DNA of 60,428 nucleotides, taken from assembly GCA_964493515.1 (NCBI GenBank), contig CAZBNJ010000006.1, forward strand, positions 1 to 60,428. The letters run 5' to 3'. The position numbers and the translations under genes are program-made. Position 1 is the first letter of the stretch. Each line of letters starts with the position of its first letter. Source of the stretch: CANRIN01 sp964493515. Lineage in GTDB: Bacteria > Bacillota > Clostridia > Oscillospirales > JAAYOS01. Shown one piece after another: positions 25,921 through 34,354 of this stretch. The notes under the pieces were generated by a model. That model was not told the DNA's origin. It saw only the letters and a program-made list of their open reading frames with translations, and ran no database searches.

Positions 25921-27732
25921 TTGCAGGATATAACCAAGATAAGAAACTTTTCCATCGTCGCGCACATCGACCACGGCAAGAGCACCATCGCCGACCGTCT
26001 GCTTGAGATGTGCGGCGCGGTAGCCGAGCGCGAGATGGAGGAGCAGATACTGGACAACATGGAGCTGGAGCGCGAGCGCGGCATAACCATCAAGGCGCGC
26101 GCGGTGCGGCTTCAGTATAAGGCGCAGGACGGCGAGACGTATGAGCTGAACCTCATCGACACGCCGGGCCACGTCGACTTCAACTACGAGGTCAGCCGCA
26201 GCCTTGCCGCCTGCGAGGGCGCGCTGCTGGTGGTCGACGCGGCGCAGGGCATAGAGGCTCAGACGCTCGCAAACACCTATCTCGCCATCGACGCGGGACT
26301 TGAGGTGCTGCCGGTGATAAACAAGATAGACCTGCCCGCAGCCGATCCCGACCGCGTGGCGCACGAGATAGAGGACGTGATAGGTATTCCGGCGGTGGAC
26401 GACGCGCCGCGCGTGTCCGCAAAGACCGGACTTGGCATGGAGGCGGTGCCCGAGTACATCGTGAAAAATATCCCCGCGCCGACCGGCGATCCGAACGCGC
26501 CGCTGCGATGCCTGATATTCGACAGCCAGTACGACCCGTACAAGGGGGTCATAGTCTATCTGCGCGTGATGGAGGGCACTCTGCGCGTCGGCGACCGCGT
26601 GCGCATGATGCAGTCGGGCGCGGAGTACGACGTGGTCGAGTGCGGCAACCTCGGCGCAAAGACGACGATAAACACCGGCGAGCTGGGACCCGGCGAGGTC
26701 GGCTTCCTCACCGCGTCGATAAAGAACGTGCGCGACTGCGAGGTGGGCGACACGATAACCCACGCCGCCGCGCCGGCGCAGGAGGCACTTCCGGGCTACC
26801 GCAAGGTGCAGAGCATGGTGTTCAGCGGCGTCTATCCCGCCGACGGAGCCAAGTTCCCCGACCTTCGCGACGCGCTGGAAAAGCTCAAGCTCAACGACGC
26901 GTCCCTGAGCTTCGAGCCGGAGAGCTCGGCTGCGCTCGGATTCGGCTTCCGCTGCGGATTTCTCGGACTGCTGCACATGGAGGTCATCCAGGAGCGTCTC
27001 GAGCGCGAGTTTGCGCTTGACCTGATAACCACCGCACCGTCGGTCAGCTACATGATACACTACACCGACGGAACCGAGAAGATGATACAAAACCCGCTCG
27101 ACTTCCCGGACGGAACGGTGCTCGACTATGCCGAGGAGCCGTTTGTCAAGGCGTCGATAATCTCGCCGCCCGACTACACCGGAGCGATAATGGAGCTGTG
27201 CCAGGAGCGGCGCGGCGTGTTCAAGGACATGACCTATCTCGAGGCGACCCGCGTCGAGCTGCACTACGACCTGCCGCTCGGAGAGATAATCTACGACTTC
27301 TTCGACGCGCTGAAGAGCCGCACGCGCGGCTACGCGTCGCTCGACTATGAGATAAGCGACTTCCGGCGCAGCGACCTCGTAAAGCTCGACCTGCTGCTCA
27401 ACGGCGACATCGTGGACGCGCTGAGCTTTATCGTCCACAAGGACAAGGCGTATCCGCGCGCACGCAAGATATGCGAAAAGCTGAAGGACAACATCCCGCG
27501 CCAGCTGTTCGAGATACCGGTGCAGGCGGCGATAGGCGGCAAGATAATCGCCCGCGAGACGGTCAAGGCGATGCGCAAGGACGTGCTTGCCAAGTGCTAC
27601 GGCGGCGACATAACCCGCAAAAAGAAGCTGCTTGAGAAGCAGAAGGAAGGCAAGAAGCGTATGCGCACCTTCGGCACGGTCGAAGTGCCGCAGGAGGCGT
27701 TCATGGCGGTGCTCAAGCTGGACGAGGACTGA
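25921..27732 (+). CDS. lepA: Elongation factor 4 (ribosome back-translocase)
   Basis: Translational GTPase acting on ribosomes. 603 aa, full length. G motifs AHIDHGKST (about 14-22), DTPGHVDF and NKID are intact, followed by EF-G-like domains II, III and V and the LepA-specific C-terminal domain. Start TTG 25921 (MQDITKIRNF) is supported by GAGG 9 bases upstream and by the normal LepA N-terminus. First gene of lepA-hemW-DUF3810-GH31; hemW starts 25 bases downstream. Confidence 0.97.
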   Translation: MQDITKIRNFSIVAHIDHGKSTIADRLLEMCGAVAEREMEEQILDNMELERERGITIKARAVRLQYKAQDGETYELNLIDTPGHVDFNYEVSRSLAACEGALLVVDAAQGIEAQTLANTYLAIDAGLEVLPVINKIDLPAADPDRVAHEIEDVIGIPAVDDAPRVSAKTGLGMEAVPEYIVKNIPAPTGDPNAPLRCLIFDSQYDPYKGVIVYLRVMEGTLRVGDRVRMMQSGAEYDVVECGNLGAKTTINTGELGPGEVGFLTASIKNVRDCEVGDTITHAAAPAQEALPGYRKVQSMVFSGVYPADGAKFPDLRDALEKLKLNDASLSFEPESSAALGFGFRCGFLGLLHMEVIQERLEREFALDLITTAPSVSYMIHYTDGTEKMIQNPLDFPDGTVLDYAEEPFVKASIISPPDYTGAIMELCQERRGVFKDMTYLEATRVELHYDLPLGEIIYDFFDALKSRTRGYASLDYEISDFRRSDLVKLDLLLNGDIVDALSFIVHKDKAYPRARKICEKLKDNIPRQLFEIPVQAAIGGKIIARETVKAMRKDVLAKCYGGDITRKKKLLEKQKEGKKRMRTFGTVEVPQEAFMAVLKLDED

Positions 27733-27757
27733 TAAAACACTCAAAGGAGGGGACGGT

Positions 27758-28966
27758 ATGGCACGAAAGATAGCGCCCACCGCGCGCGACGAGCGTCCGG
27801 TCGGGATATACATACACATACCGTTCTGCCGCAGAAAGTGTGCCTACTGCGACTTCTACTCGGTGACCGCGTTCGACGACGCGCTCTGCGACCGCTACGC
27901 CGCCGCGCTTATCCGACAGATAGCCGAGACCGCGCCGACGGTGGCGGGCAGGGTGGACAGCGTCTACTTCGGCGGCGGTACCCCGACGGTGTTCGGCGCA
28001 AAGCGGCTGGACGCGGTGCTGTCGGCGATACACAGGCACTTTTCGGTGGAGAAGAACGCCGAGATAACCACCGAGGCAAACCCCGAATCGTCCGACAAAA
28101 AGACGCTCAAAAGCCTGCGCCGTGCGGGATTTAACCGTATATCCTTCGGTGTGCAGTCGAGCTGCGACGCGGAGCTGAAAGCGATGGGACGGCTGCACGA
28201 CTTTGACACCGCGCGTGCGGCGGTGGAGGCTGCGCGTGCGGCGAAGTTCAAGAACGTGAGCGTCGACCTGATGTACGGCGTTGAGGGACAGACCGCAGAC
28301 AGCTGGCGGCAGTCGATAGCCGACATACTGGCGCTCGGGCCGGAGCACATCTCGGCATACGGGCTGAAGGCGGAGACGGGCACGCCGCTCGGGAGGGCGG
28401 TGGACGCGGGAAATGTTTCGCTTCCCGACGACGACACGCAGGCTGAGTGGTTCGAGACGGCGTGCGGGCTGCTCGGAGGCGCGGGCTACCGACACTATGA
28501 GATATCCAACTGGGCAAAGCCCGGATATGAGTCAAGGCACAACCTGCGCTACTGGCGGCTGGAGCCGTACTGCGGGTTCGGTGCGGCGGCGCACTCGGAC
28601 GCGTTCGGCATACGCTGTGCCGCGCCGCGCGACATTGAGAAGTATATGAGCGCCGTGGAGAGCGGCGGCGAGATATTCGAGGAGTACGACCGCATAGCGC
28701 AGTCCGAGCGCGCGTTTGAGTATGTGATGCTCGGGCTTCGCACCGCCGACGGCATTGACGAGAACACGCTTCGGCGCGGCTATCGTCTCGACCCGTCGAG
28801 TGCCGACGCGGTGTTTGACGAGCTGTCCGCCGCGGGGTATCTTGCACGCGGGGATGGAAGGATAGCGCTGACGGAGAGAGGCTTCCTGCTGTCGAACACG
28901 CTGATACTGCGTATATTCGACGCGCTGAAGCCGCTGGAGAACCGATTCGCAAAGGAGAAGCTATGA
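27758..28966 (+). CDS. hemW: Radical SAM protein HemW
   Basis: 402 aa from ATG 27758, with AAAGGAGGGG upstream; the frame is open further upstream but without SD. Radical-SAM cluster motif C24-x3-C28-x2-C31, then FGGGTPTVF and the HemN_C-like C-terminus. The CPYCDF-like form, without the fourth Cys of HemN, and the position after lepA fit HemW, a haem chaperone often misannotated as coproporphyrinogen oxidase. It overlaps the next gene by 4 bases (ATGA). Confidence 0.93.
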   Translation: MARKIAPTARDERPVGIYIHIPFCRRKCAYCDFYSVTAFDDALCDRYAAALIRQIAETAPTVAGRVDSVYFGGGTPTVFGAKRLDAVLSAIHRHFSVEKNAEITTEANPESSDKKTLKSLRRAGFNRISFGVQSSCDAELKAMGRLHDFDTARAAVEAARAAKFKNVSVDLMYGVEGQTADSWRQSIADILALGPEHISAYGLKAETGTPLGRAVDAGNVSLPDDDTQAEWFETACGLLGGAGYRHYEISNWAKPGYESRHNLRYWRLEPYCGFGAAAHSDAFGIRCAAPRDIEKYMSAVESGGEIFEEYDRIAQSERAFEYVMLGLRTADGIDENTLRRGYRLDPSSADAVFDELSAAGYLARGDGRIALTERGFLLSNTLILRIFDALKPLENRFAKEKL

Positions 28967-30201
28967 ATTATCCGGAGGAGAACGCCCGCACCGTCGGGAA
29001 AACAGAGAGAAAAGAGAACATCGCGGAACAGGTCGCGGAGCCTATCGCGGAGAGCGCACAGGTCGCGGAAAGAGCGGTCAGGCGGCGCGTGGGCGGCTCG
29101 GCAAAGCGGTCTATCGCGTCGGCGGCGCTTATCCTGCTGTCCGCGCTGTTCCTGCTCATCGCGTCGAAAAATCCCGCATGGATAAGCGATACATACAAGC
29201 ACTTTTCGCGGTTCGCGATACACGCGATAGGCACGCTGTTCGCCGCACTGCCGTTTTCGGTGGTCGAGTGGCTGATATACGCGGCGATAGTCGGCGTTAT
29301 CGCGTGTCTCGGCGTGACGATAGCGCGGTCGATAAGGCGAAAGCGCGCGCTGCGAAGGTGGGCGCGGCTCGCGAGCTGCCTGCTGCTGGCGGCGTCGATA
29401 CTGTTTTCGATGTTCGCGTTTCTCTGGGGACCGAACTACCACTCGGCGGGGCTTGCCTACGAGCTTGGGTTGGAGGTCCGCGAGCGGTCGAGCGACACTC
29501 TCGCCGCCGCGCTGGGTGAGATAGTGGACGAGATGAACGCGGCGGTCGCCGAGCTTCCGACCGACGAGCGCGGCGCGGTCGACTGGGGCGGCTTTGCCGA
29601 CCAGTCGGACGCAGCACGGCGAGCGTGGCAAAAACTTGCGGAGGACAATGAGTTCTTCGCCGACTGCAGGCCGCTGTGGACGAAACCGGTCGCCGCGAGC
29701 CGCGCGATGAGCCACGCGGGGCTGACCGGCATATTCCTGCCTTTCACCGGCGAAGCGAACGCCAACGCCGATTTTCCCGACTCCGGACGGATCTTCACGA
29801 TGGCGCACGAGACCGCTCACGCGATGGGATGCGCCGCCGAGAACGAGGCAAACTTCGCCGCACTGCTGGCTTGCAGGGCATCCGACGACCCGCTCGCGCG
29901 CTACTCGGGACTGCTCGCCGCGTTCAGCTACTGCTACAACGCGCTGAGCAAGGTCGACCGCGAGGCGGCGTACGAGCAGTGGTACAGACTGCCGCAGCAG
30001 GCGATAGACGAATACTCGGTGCGCACCGAGTATTGGAAGCAGTTCGAGGGCAAGGTGAAGCAGGCGGCGACGGCGGTCAACGACGCGTATCTCAAGGCCA
30101 TGGCGCAGCCGAGCGGCGTGAAGAGCTACGGCGAGGTGGTCGACCTGATACTTGCCGATTTCGTCGCGAGAAACGGCGAGGTAGGCGCGCCGGCGAAATA
30201 A
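28963..30201 (+). CDS. DUF3810 membrane protein with HExxH motif
   Basis: 412 aa. A charged N-terminus is followed by three membrane helices (about residues 46-66, 88-122, 139-158). A large domain then carries AHETAHAMGCAAENEANF (around residue 280), a gluzincin-like HExxH...E arrangement typical of DUF3810 and suggesting a membrane-tethered zinc peptidase of unknown substrate. Translation is coupled to hemW by an ATGA overlap. Confidence 0.85.
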   Translation: MNYPEENARTVGKTERKENIAEQVAEPIAESAQVAERAVRRRVGGSAKRSIASAALILLSALFLLIASKNPAWISDTYKHFSRFAIHAIGTLFAALPFSVVEWLIYAAIVGVIACLGVTIARSIRRKRALRRWARLASCLLLAASILFSMFAFLWGPNYHSAGLAYELGLEVRERSSDTLAAALGEIVDEMNAAVAELPTDERGAVDWGGFADQSDAARRAWQKLAEDNEFFADCRPLWTKPVAASRAMSHAGLTGIFLPFTGEANANADFPDSGRIFTMAHETAHAMGCAAENEANFAALLACRASDDPLARYSGLLAAFSYCYNALSKVDREAAYEQWYRLPQQAIDEYSVRTEYWKQFEGKVKQAATAVNDAYLKAMAQPSGVKSYGEVVDLILADFVARNGEVGAPAK

Positions 30202-30225
30202 CACCCGAAAAGGAGTGGATACAGC

Positions 30226-32523
30226 ATGATGGACTTTCAGAAGAACCCGAAAAGGATGAGCTTTTACAACGGCAACTGGATGTACGAGCCGGGCGTCACG
30301 CCGGTGTTTGCCGAGAGCGTTGCGGACACCTCGCGCGACGGCGACACGCTGACCCTGTTCACGTCGCAGAGTCCGAACGCGAATCGCCGCGACCTGGGCG
30401 GTCCGATGCTGACGATAAAGCTCTCAAGCCCCGCGCCGAACATCGTCGGGGTGGAGCTTGTCCACTTCAAGGGAGGCAATCCGGCATACCCGAGCTTCGA
30501 GCTTGGCGGCGAGCCGACGAAGGTGGAGATAACCGACGACGAAGAGAAGGTCGCGTACAGGTCGGGCGAGCTTGAGCTGCGGCTGAAGAAGCACGCGGGC
30601 TATATGGGCTGGAACATGGAGTTTTTCGGCGGCGGTCGCAGACTTACCGCGTCCGGCGCGCGCTCGGCGGCGTACTTCTACGACGACAAGACCGAGACCG
30701 GATATACTTCGCAGCAGCTGGATATCGGCGTGGGCGAGTGCATATACGGACTTGGCGAGCGGTTTGGGCCGTTTGTCAAGAACGGGCAGGACATAGACAT
30801 GTGGCAGGCGGACGGTGGCACCGGCAGCGAGCTGGCGTACAAGAACGTGCCCTTCTACCTGTCGAACAGGGGCTACGGCGTGTTTGTGGACAGTCCCGCC
30901 GACACGCGGTTTGAGGTGGGCACGACCAAGGTGGAGCGGGTGATGTTCAGCGCGGAGAGCGAGACGCTGCGCTACTTTGTGATATACGGCGAGACGCCCG
31001 CCGACATCCTCGAGCGGTATACCCTGCTGACCGGACGTCCGGCGCTCCCGCCCGCGTGGAGCTTCGGACTGTGGCTGTCCACGTCGTTTACCACCGACTA
31101 TGACGAGGCGACCGCAAGCTCGTTTATCGACGGCATGGCGGAGCGGGATATCCCGCTTTCGGTGTTCCACTTCGACTGCTTCTGGATGAAGGGCAACCAC
31201 TGGACCGACTTCGAGTGGGACGCGGAGATGTTCCCCGATCCGGAGGGTATGCTCCGACGCTATCACGAGCGCGGGCTGAAGATATGCGTATGGATAAACC
31301 CGTACATCGCGCAGCAGTCGCGGCTGTTTGACGAGGCGATGGAGGAGGGCTATCTGATAAAGAAGGAGGACGGCAGCGTCTGGCAGACCGACCTGTGGCA
31401 GAGCGGGCTTGCGGTGGTGGACTTCACCAACCCCGCCGCGTGCGAGTGGTACGCGGGCCATCTGACGCGGCTGATGCGGATGGGCGTAGACTGCTTCAAG
31501 ACCGACTTCGGCGAGCGCATACCGGTGAAGGGCGTGAAATATTTCGACGGCAGCGATCCGGTGCGTATGCACAACTACTACACCGAGCTGTACAACAAGG
31601 TCGTGTTCACGGCTATCGAGCGTGAGCGCGGCGTGGGCGAGGCGGTCGTGTTTGCGCGCAGCGGGACGGCGGGAACGCAGAAGTATCCGCTGCACTGGGG
31701 CGGCGACAACGCGGGCAACTATCCGTCGATGGCGGAGACGCTGCGCGCGGGACTGAGCCTTGCGGTGAGCGGCTACGGCTTCTGGTCGCACGACATCGGC
31801 GGCTTTGAGGCGACCGCGCCAGCCGACCTGTACAAGCGCTGGTGTGCGTTCGGACTGCTGTCCAGCCACTCGCGGCTGCACGGTTCGTCGAGCTATCGCG
31901 TGCCGTGGAGCTTTGACGAGCAGGCAAGCGAGGTGCTGCGCCGGTTTGTGAAGCTGAAAAACTCGCTCATGCCGTACATCTACGAGCACGCGATACAGGC
32001 GCACGAGCTGGGCACGCCGGTGCTCCGCCCGATGGTGTTCGAGTTCCCGGACGACCCCGCCTGCGCGTATCTCGACCGCCAGTATATGCTCGGCAAGAAT
32101 CTGATGGTCGCGCCGGTGTTCAGCGAGGACGGCGAGGTCGAGTTCTACGTCCCGCACGGCTCGTGGCTCGGCGTGCTCAACGGAAAGCGCTATGAGGGCG
32201 GACGCTGGTACCGCGAGAGCTTCGACTATTTCTCGCTGCCGCTGCTGCTGCGCGAGAACGCGATACTGCCGATAGGCGGGTGCGACGACCGTCCCGACTA
32301 CAACTACGCCGAGGGACTGACGCTCAAGGTGAACATAGCGGACGGCGGCCGCGCGAGCTGCGAGATACCGAATGTGACCGGCGTTCGCGACGCGCTGGTG
32401 ACCGTCGAGCGGCGCGGCAGGGCGTACACGGTGAACACGACAAAGCCGCTTGAGGGACTGAAGCTCGAGATAGACGGCGCGGTGTTCGAGTGCGGCGGAT
32501 TGGTCACGGAGACCGAGGCGTAA
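30226..32523 (+). CDS. yicI: GH31 alpha-xylosidase/alpha-glucosidase (YicI-like)
   Basis: 765 aa, without signal peptide, so cytoplasmic. N-terminal GH31 beta-sandwich, then the catalytic barrel: nucleophile D427 in KTDFGERIP and acid/base D494 in HWGGDNAGNYPS, corresponding in spacing to the two aspartates of E. coli YicI. HFDCFWMKGNHWTDFEWD is the family substrate-site loop. It should remove alpha-xylose or alpha-glucose from oligosaccharides. AAAAGGAG precedes ATG 30226. It is the last gene of the lepA operon, an unusual partner for housekeeping genes. Confidence 0.92.
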   Translation: MMDFQKNPKRMSFYNGNWMYEPGVTPVFAESVADTSRDGDTLTLFTSQSPNANRRDLGGPMLTIKLSSPAPNIVGVELVHFKGGNPAYPSFELGGEPTKVEITDDEEKVAYRSGELELRLKKHAGYMGWNMEFFGGGRRLTASGARSAAYFYDDKTETGYTSQQLDIGVGECIYGLGERFGPFVKNGQDIDMWQADGGTGSELAYKNVPFYLSNRGYGVFVDSPADTRFEVGTTKVERVMFSAESETLRYFVIYGETPADILERYTLLTGRPALPPAWSFGLWLSTSFTTDYDEATASSFIDGMAERDIPLSVFHFDCFWMKGNHWTDFEWDAEMFPDPEGMLRRYHERGLKICVWINPYIAQQSRLFDEAMEEGYLIKKEDGSVWQTDLWQSGLAVVDFTNPAACEWYAGHLTRLMRMGVDCFKTDFGERIPVKGVKYFDGSDPVRMHNYYTELYNKVVFTAIERERGVGEAVVFARSGTAGTQKYPLHWGGDNAGNYPSMAETLRAGLSLAVSGYGFWSHDIGGFEATAPADLYKRWCAFGLLSSHSRLHGSSSYRVPWSFDEQASEVLRRFVKLKNSLMPYIYEHAIQAHELGTPVLRPMVFEFPDDPACAYLDRQYMLGKNLMVAPVFSEDGEVEFYVPHGSWLGVLNGKRYEGGRWYRESFDYFSLPLLLRENAILPIGGCDDRPDYNYAEGLTLKVNIADGGRASCEIPNVTGVRDALVTVERRGRAYTVNTTKPLEGLKLEIDGAVFECGGLVTETEA

Positions 32524-32534
32524 CAGAGAGATTA

Positions 32535-32567
32535 AACGGCTCACGCGAAAGCGTGGGTCGTTTTTTG
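32535..32567 (+). terminator. Terminator of the lepA-GH31 operon
   Basis: Stem CTCACGC-GAAA-GCGTGGG, extended by AACG/CGTT, followed by TTTTTT at 32561-32566. Confidence 0.8.
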
Positions 32568-32612
32568 CGTCCGCGCGTCCAGCCGAACCGCGGCAGGACA
32601 ATAACACCGAAA

Positions 32613-32625
32613 TTGTTCCGAACAA
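32613..32625 (+). promoter_or_regulatory. Inverted repeat TTGTTC-C-GAACAA, candidate operator
   Basis: A perfect 6-bp inverted repeat with one central base, extended by AAA/TTT at the flanks, ending 15 bases before the -35 box at 32641. Its geometry (arms 1 base apart) differs from a LexA box. Confidence 0.5.
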
Positions 32626-32640
32626 ATTTTCGTAAATCTC

Positions 32641-32669
32641 TTGACAAACGGAAATAATTGCCATATAAT
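32641..32669 (+). promoter_or_regulatory. Promoter of the sigma region 4-like module
   Basis: TTGACA (32641-32646), 17-base spacer, TATAAT (32664-32669): full consensus. The -35 and spacer are imperfectly repeated 34 bases downstream (see next entry). Confidence 0.8.
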
Positions 32670-32674
32670 AAAAA

Positions 32675-32699
32675 TTGACAACGGGCAATAAATTGCCGA
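32675..32699 (+). repeat. Direct repeat of the -35/spacer region with GGCAA-TAAA-TTGCC palindrome
   Basis: This segment again begins TTGACAA, then a CGG.AATAA.TTGCC pattern, matching 32641-32662 with small indels. It contains the perfect inverted repeat GGCAA-TAAA-TTGCC (32684-32697) lying over the expected transcription start, a good position for a repressor. Confidence 0.55.
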
Positions 32700-32723
32700 C
32701 AGAGAGATACGGAGGGAACAAAA

Positions 32724-32918
32724 ATGTGGCAGTCAATAGAGGAGCTTGCCGAGCAATACCGCGCGGAGGCGGTGCATCTGGACGAGGTAATCGCGCGGGC
32801 GAGAGCACAGCCGAACCCGGACGTGTTCGAGCAGGACAGGCGGATGCGGATACTGCGCTCGATGCGGGCGGAGAACTACGGCATCTATCGCAGCTTACTG
32901 GAGTACATCAGAAAATAA
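32724..32918 (+). CDS. Small coiled-coil-like hypothetical protein
   Basis: 64 aa; ACGGAGGG lies before ATG 32724. Almost entirely charged helix (MWQSIEELAEQYRAEAVHLD, later EQDRRMRILRSMRAENYGI), without cysteines or membrane segments. The next gene starts 14 bases after its stop, so the two form an operon. Short helical partners of this kind accompany sigma-like proteins in integrative elements and phages, but I cannot name the family. Confidence 0.7.
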   Translation: MWQSIEELAEQYRAEAVHLDEVIARARAQPNPDVFEQDRRMRILRSMRAENYGIYRSLLEYIRK

Positions 32919-32932
32919 AAAGGAGAGAGACT

Positions 32933-33283
32933 ATGAAAAACACCAACAACACAAGGACGCGCCGCCGCGTGGTCAGCTTTGACGAGAACCGCGACAGCCG
33001 CAGCGCGTCCGCACGTCGAGCCGAGTGGATGGACGCGACCGCGCCCGAGCTGCTGCTCTTCGACGAGAACACCAACGCGTCGATGCTGCGCGTGCTTGCC
33101 GCCGCGGCGGAGAAGGCGCTTGCCGAGCTGACCGACAAACAGCGCGAGGTGGTGAAGCTCCGCTACTTCGAGGGACTGACGCAGCGGGAGATCGCGCGTC
33201 GGTGGAGGGTAAGCCCGTCGGCGGTGTCGCGGCTGCTCGCCCGCGCGATAGCACGCCTTCGCCGCCTGATAATCGTGAAATAG
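32933..33283 (+). CDS. Sigma-70 region 4-like DNA-binding protein
   Basis: 116 aa from ATG 32933 with AAAAAGGAGAG upstream. The C-terminal 55 residues are a sigma region 4 / LuxR-like HTH: LTDKQREVVKLRYFEGLTQ, then REIARRWRVSPSAVSRLLAR. Region 2 is absent, so it cannot be a complete sigma factor; it may be an activator that contacts -35 DNA. The N-terminal 60 residues are basic, then acidic, and unassigned. Second gene of the module. Confidence 0.85.
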   Translation: MKNTNNTRTRRRVVSFDENRDSRSASARRAEWMDATAPELLLFDENTNASMLRVLAAAAEKALAELTDKQREVVKLRYFEGLTQREIARRWRVSPSAVSRLLARAIARLRRLIIVK

Positions 33284-33289
33284 CCAAAC

Positions 33290-33325
33290 GCCCGTCGGGA
33301 AGCGATCGCTTTTCGGCGGGCGTCG
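33290..33325 (+). terminator. Probable terminator of the sigma region 4-like module
   Basis: ACGCCCGTCG and CGGCGGGCGT form a 10-bp stem over a 14-16 base loop that itself holds AAGCGATCGCTT. Only CGTTGT follows, so termination may be inefficient. Confidence 0.45.
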
Positions 33326-33341
33326 TTGTATGCGGGCGCGA

Positions 33342-33370
33342 TTGACAATACATTCAGTGTATGCTATTAT
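33342..33370 (+). promoter_or_regulatory. Promoter with operator-like palindrome, upstream of dehydrogenase-fucosidase
   Basis: TTGACA (33342-33347), 17-base spacer, TATTAT (33365-33370). The spacer is filled by ATACA-TTCAG-TGTAT (33348-33362), a perfect inverted repeat, the classic place for a repressor of a sugar-utilisation operon. Confidence 0.7.
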
Positions 33371-33406
33371 TGAATATGGATAAATTTTACCATACGGAGG
33401 TGCGCC

Positions 33407-34354
33407 GTGAAGATCGTGCTTGCCGAGCCTCTCGGTGTGTCGGAGGAGAAGATAGAAGCGCTCGCAAAGCCGCTTGTCGCAAGCGGTCACGAGTTTAAGG
33501 CGTATTCCGCAAGGGCGGTGGACGCCGCCGAGCTGACCGCACGTCTTGACGGCGCGGACGCCGCGATAATCGCGAACAGTCCGTTTTTCGAGGAGACGGC
33601 GAATGTCTGCTCGCTGAAATATCTGTCGGTGGCGTTCACCGGCGTGGACCACGTTGCGGTGGAGACACTGCGCGGCAAGGGCTGCGCGATATCCAACTGC
33701 GCGGGCTACGCGACCGAGTCGACCGCCGAGCTTGCCATCGCGCTGACGCTGGACGTGCTCCGACGCGTGACCGCTCTCGACCGCGCGACCCGCGAGGGTC
33801 GTGGTCGCGAGGGATTCGCGGGCGGCGAGCTGCGCGGCAGAAGGTTCGGCGTGGTGGGCACCGGCGCGATAGCTCTTCGCGCGTGCGCGATAGCAAAGGC
33901 GTTCGGCGCGGAGCTGTACGCTTACAGCCGCAGCGAGCGCGAGGAAGCAAAGACGCTCGGCGTGCGCTATCTGTCGCTTGACGAGCTGCTTTCGACCTGC
34001 GACGTGATAAGCCTGCACGTTCCCGCGACGCCCGCGACAAAGGGCATGATATCCGCCGAGAAGCTCGCTCTTATGAAGCCGACGGCGATACTGATAAACA
34101 CCGCGCGCGGCACGATAGTGGACAACGCTGCGCTTGCCGCCGCGCTGAAGTCGGGCGCGATAGCCGGCGCGGGAATAGACGTCTACGAGACCGAGCCGCC
34201 GATAGCCGACCATCCGCTGTACGCGTGCGGAAACGCGGTGCTGACGCCGCACATCGGCTTTGCGAGCGCGGAGGCGATGGAGATGCGCGCCGAGATGGCG
34301 TTTGACAACGTGACGAAGTGGCTTTCGGGGACTGTTCAAAACGAGGTGAAGTGA
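33407..34354 (+). CDS. D-isomer-specific 2-hydroxyacid dehydrogenase
   Basis: 315 aa from GTG 33407, with ACGGAGGT upstream. Reduces a 2-oxoacid with NAD(P)H, or the reverse. NAD-binding loop GVVGTGAIALRACAIAKAFG (about residues 146-165), then LHVPATPATKGMI with a catalytic Arg in INTARGTIVDN and the catalytic His in LTPHIGFAS. Substrate not predictable; position before a fucosidase suggests a role in deoxysugar or lactate metabolism. Its stop overlaps the next start (TGATG). Confidence 0.9.
   Translation: MKIVLAEPLGVSEEKIEALAKPLVASGHEFKAYSARAVDAAELTARLDGADAAIIANSPFFEETANVCSLKYLSVAFTGVDHVAVETLRGKGCAISNCAGYATESTAELAIALTLDVLRRVTALDRATREGRGREGFAGGELRGRRFGVVGTGAIALRACAIAKAFGAELYAYSRSEREEAKTLGVRYLSLDELLSTCDVISLHVPATPATKGMISAEKLALMKPTAILINTARGTIVDNAALAAALKSGAIAGAGIDVYETEPPIADHPLYACGNAVLTPHIGFASAEAMEMRAEMAFDNVTKWLSGTVQNEVK

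Noticed and set aside
27758..28966. Oxygen-independent coproporphyrinogen III oxidase (HemN)
   Set aside because: The fourth Cys of the HemN CxxxCxxCxC motif is missing and the gene follows lepA, which fits HemW.
32613..32625. LexA/SOS box
   Set aside because: Gram-positive LexA boxes have GAAC and GTTC separated by four bases in that order; here the order is GTTC-C-GAAC with one base between.
30424..32808. 794-codon minus-strand open frame opposite the GH31 gene
   Set aside because: Same compositional artefact; the GH31 frame has intact catalytic motifs, an SD and an operon position. Similar antisense frames opposite the membrane-fusion gene (8035-10017), lepA (25894-27819) and the SLH gene (53618-55957) were dismissed for the same reason.
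32933..33283. Complete ECF or sigma-70 factor
   Set aside because: Region 2, needed for -10 recognition and core binding, is absent; only the region 4-type HTH is present.
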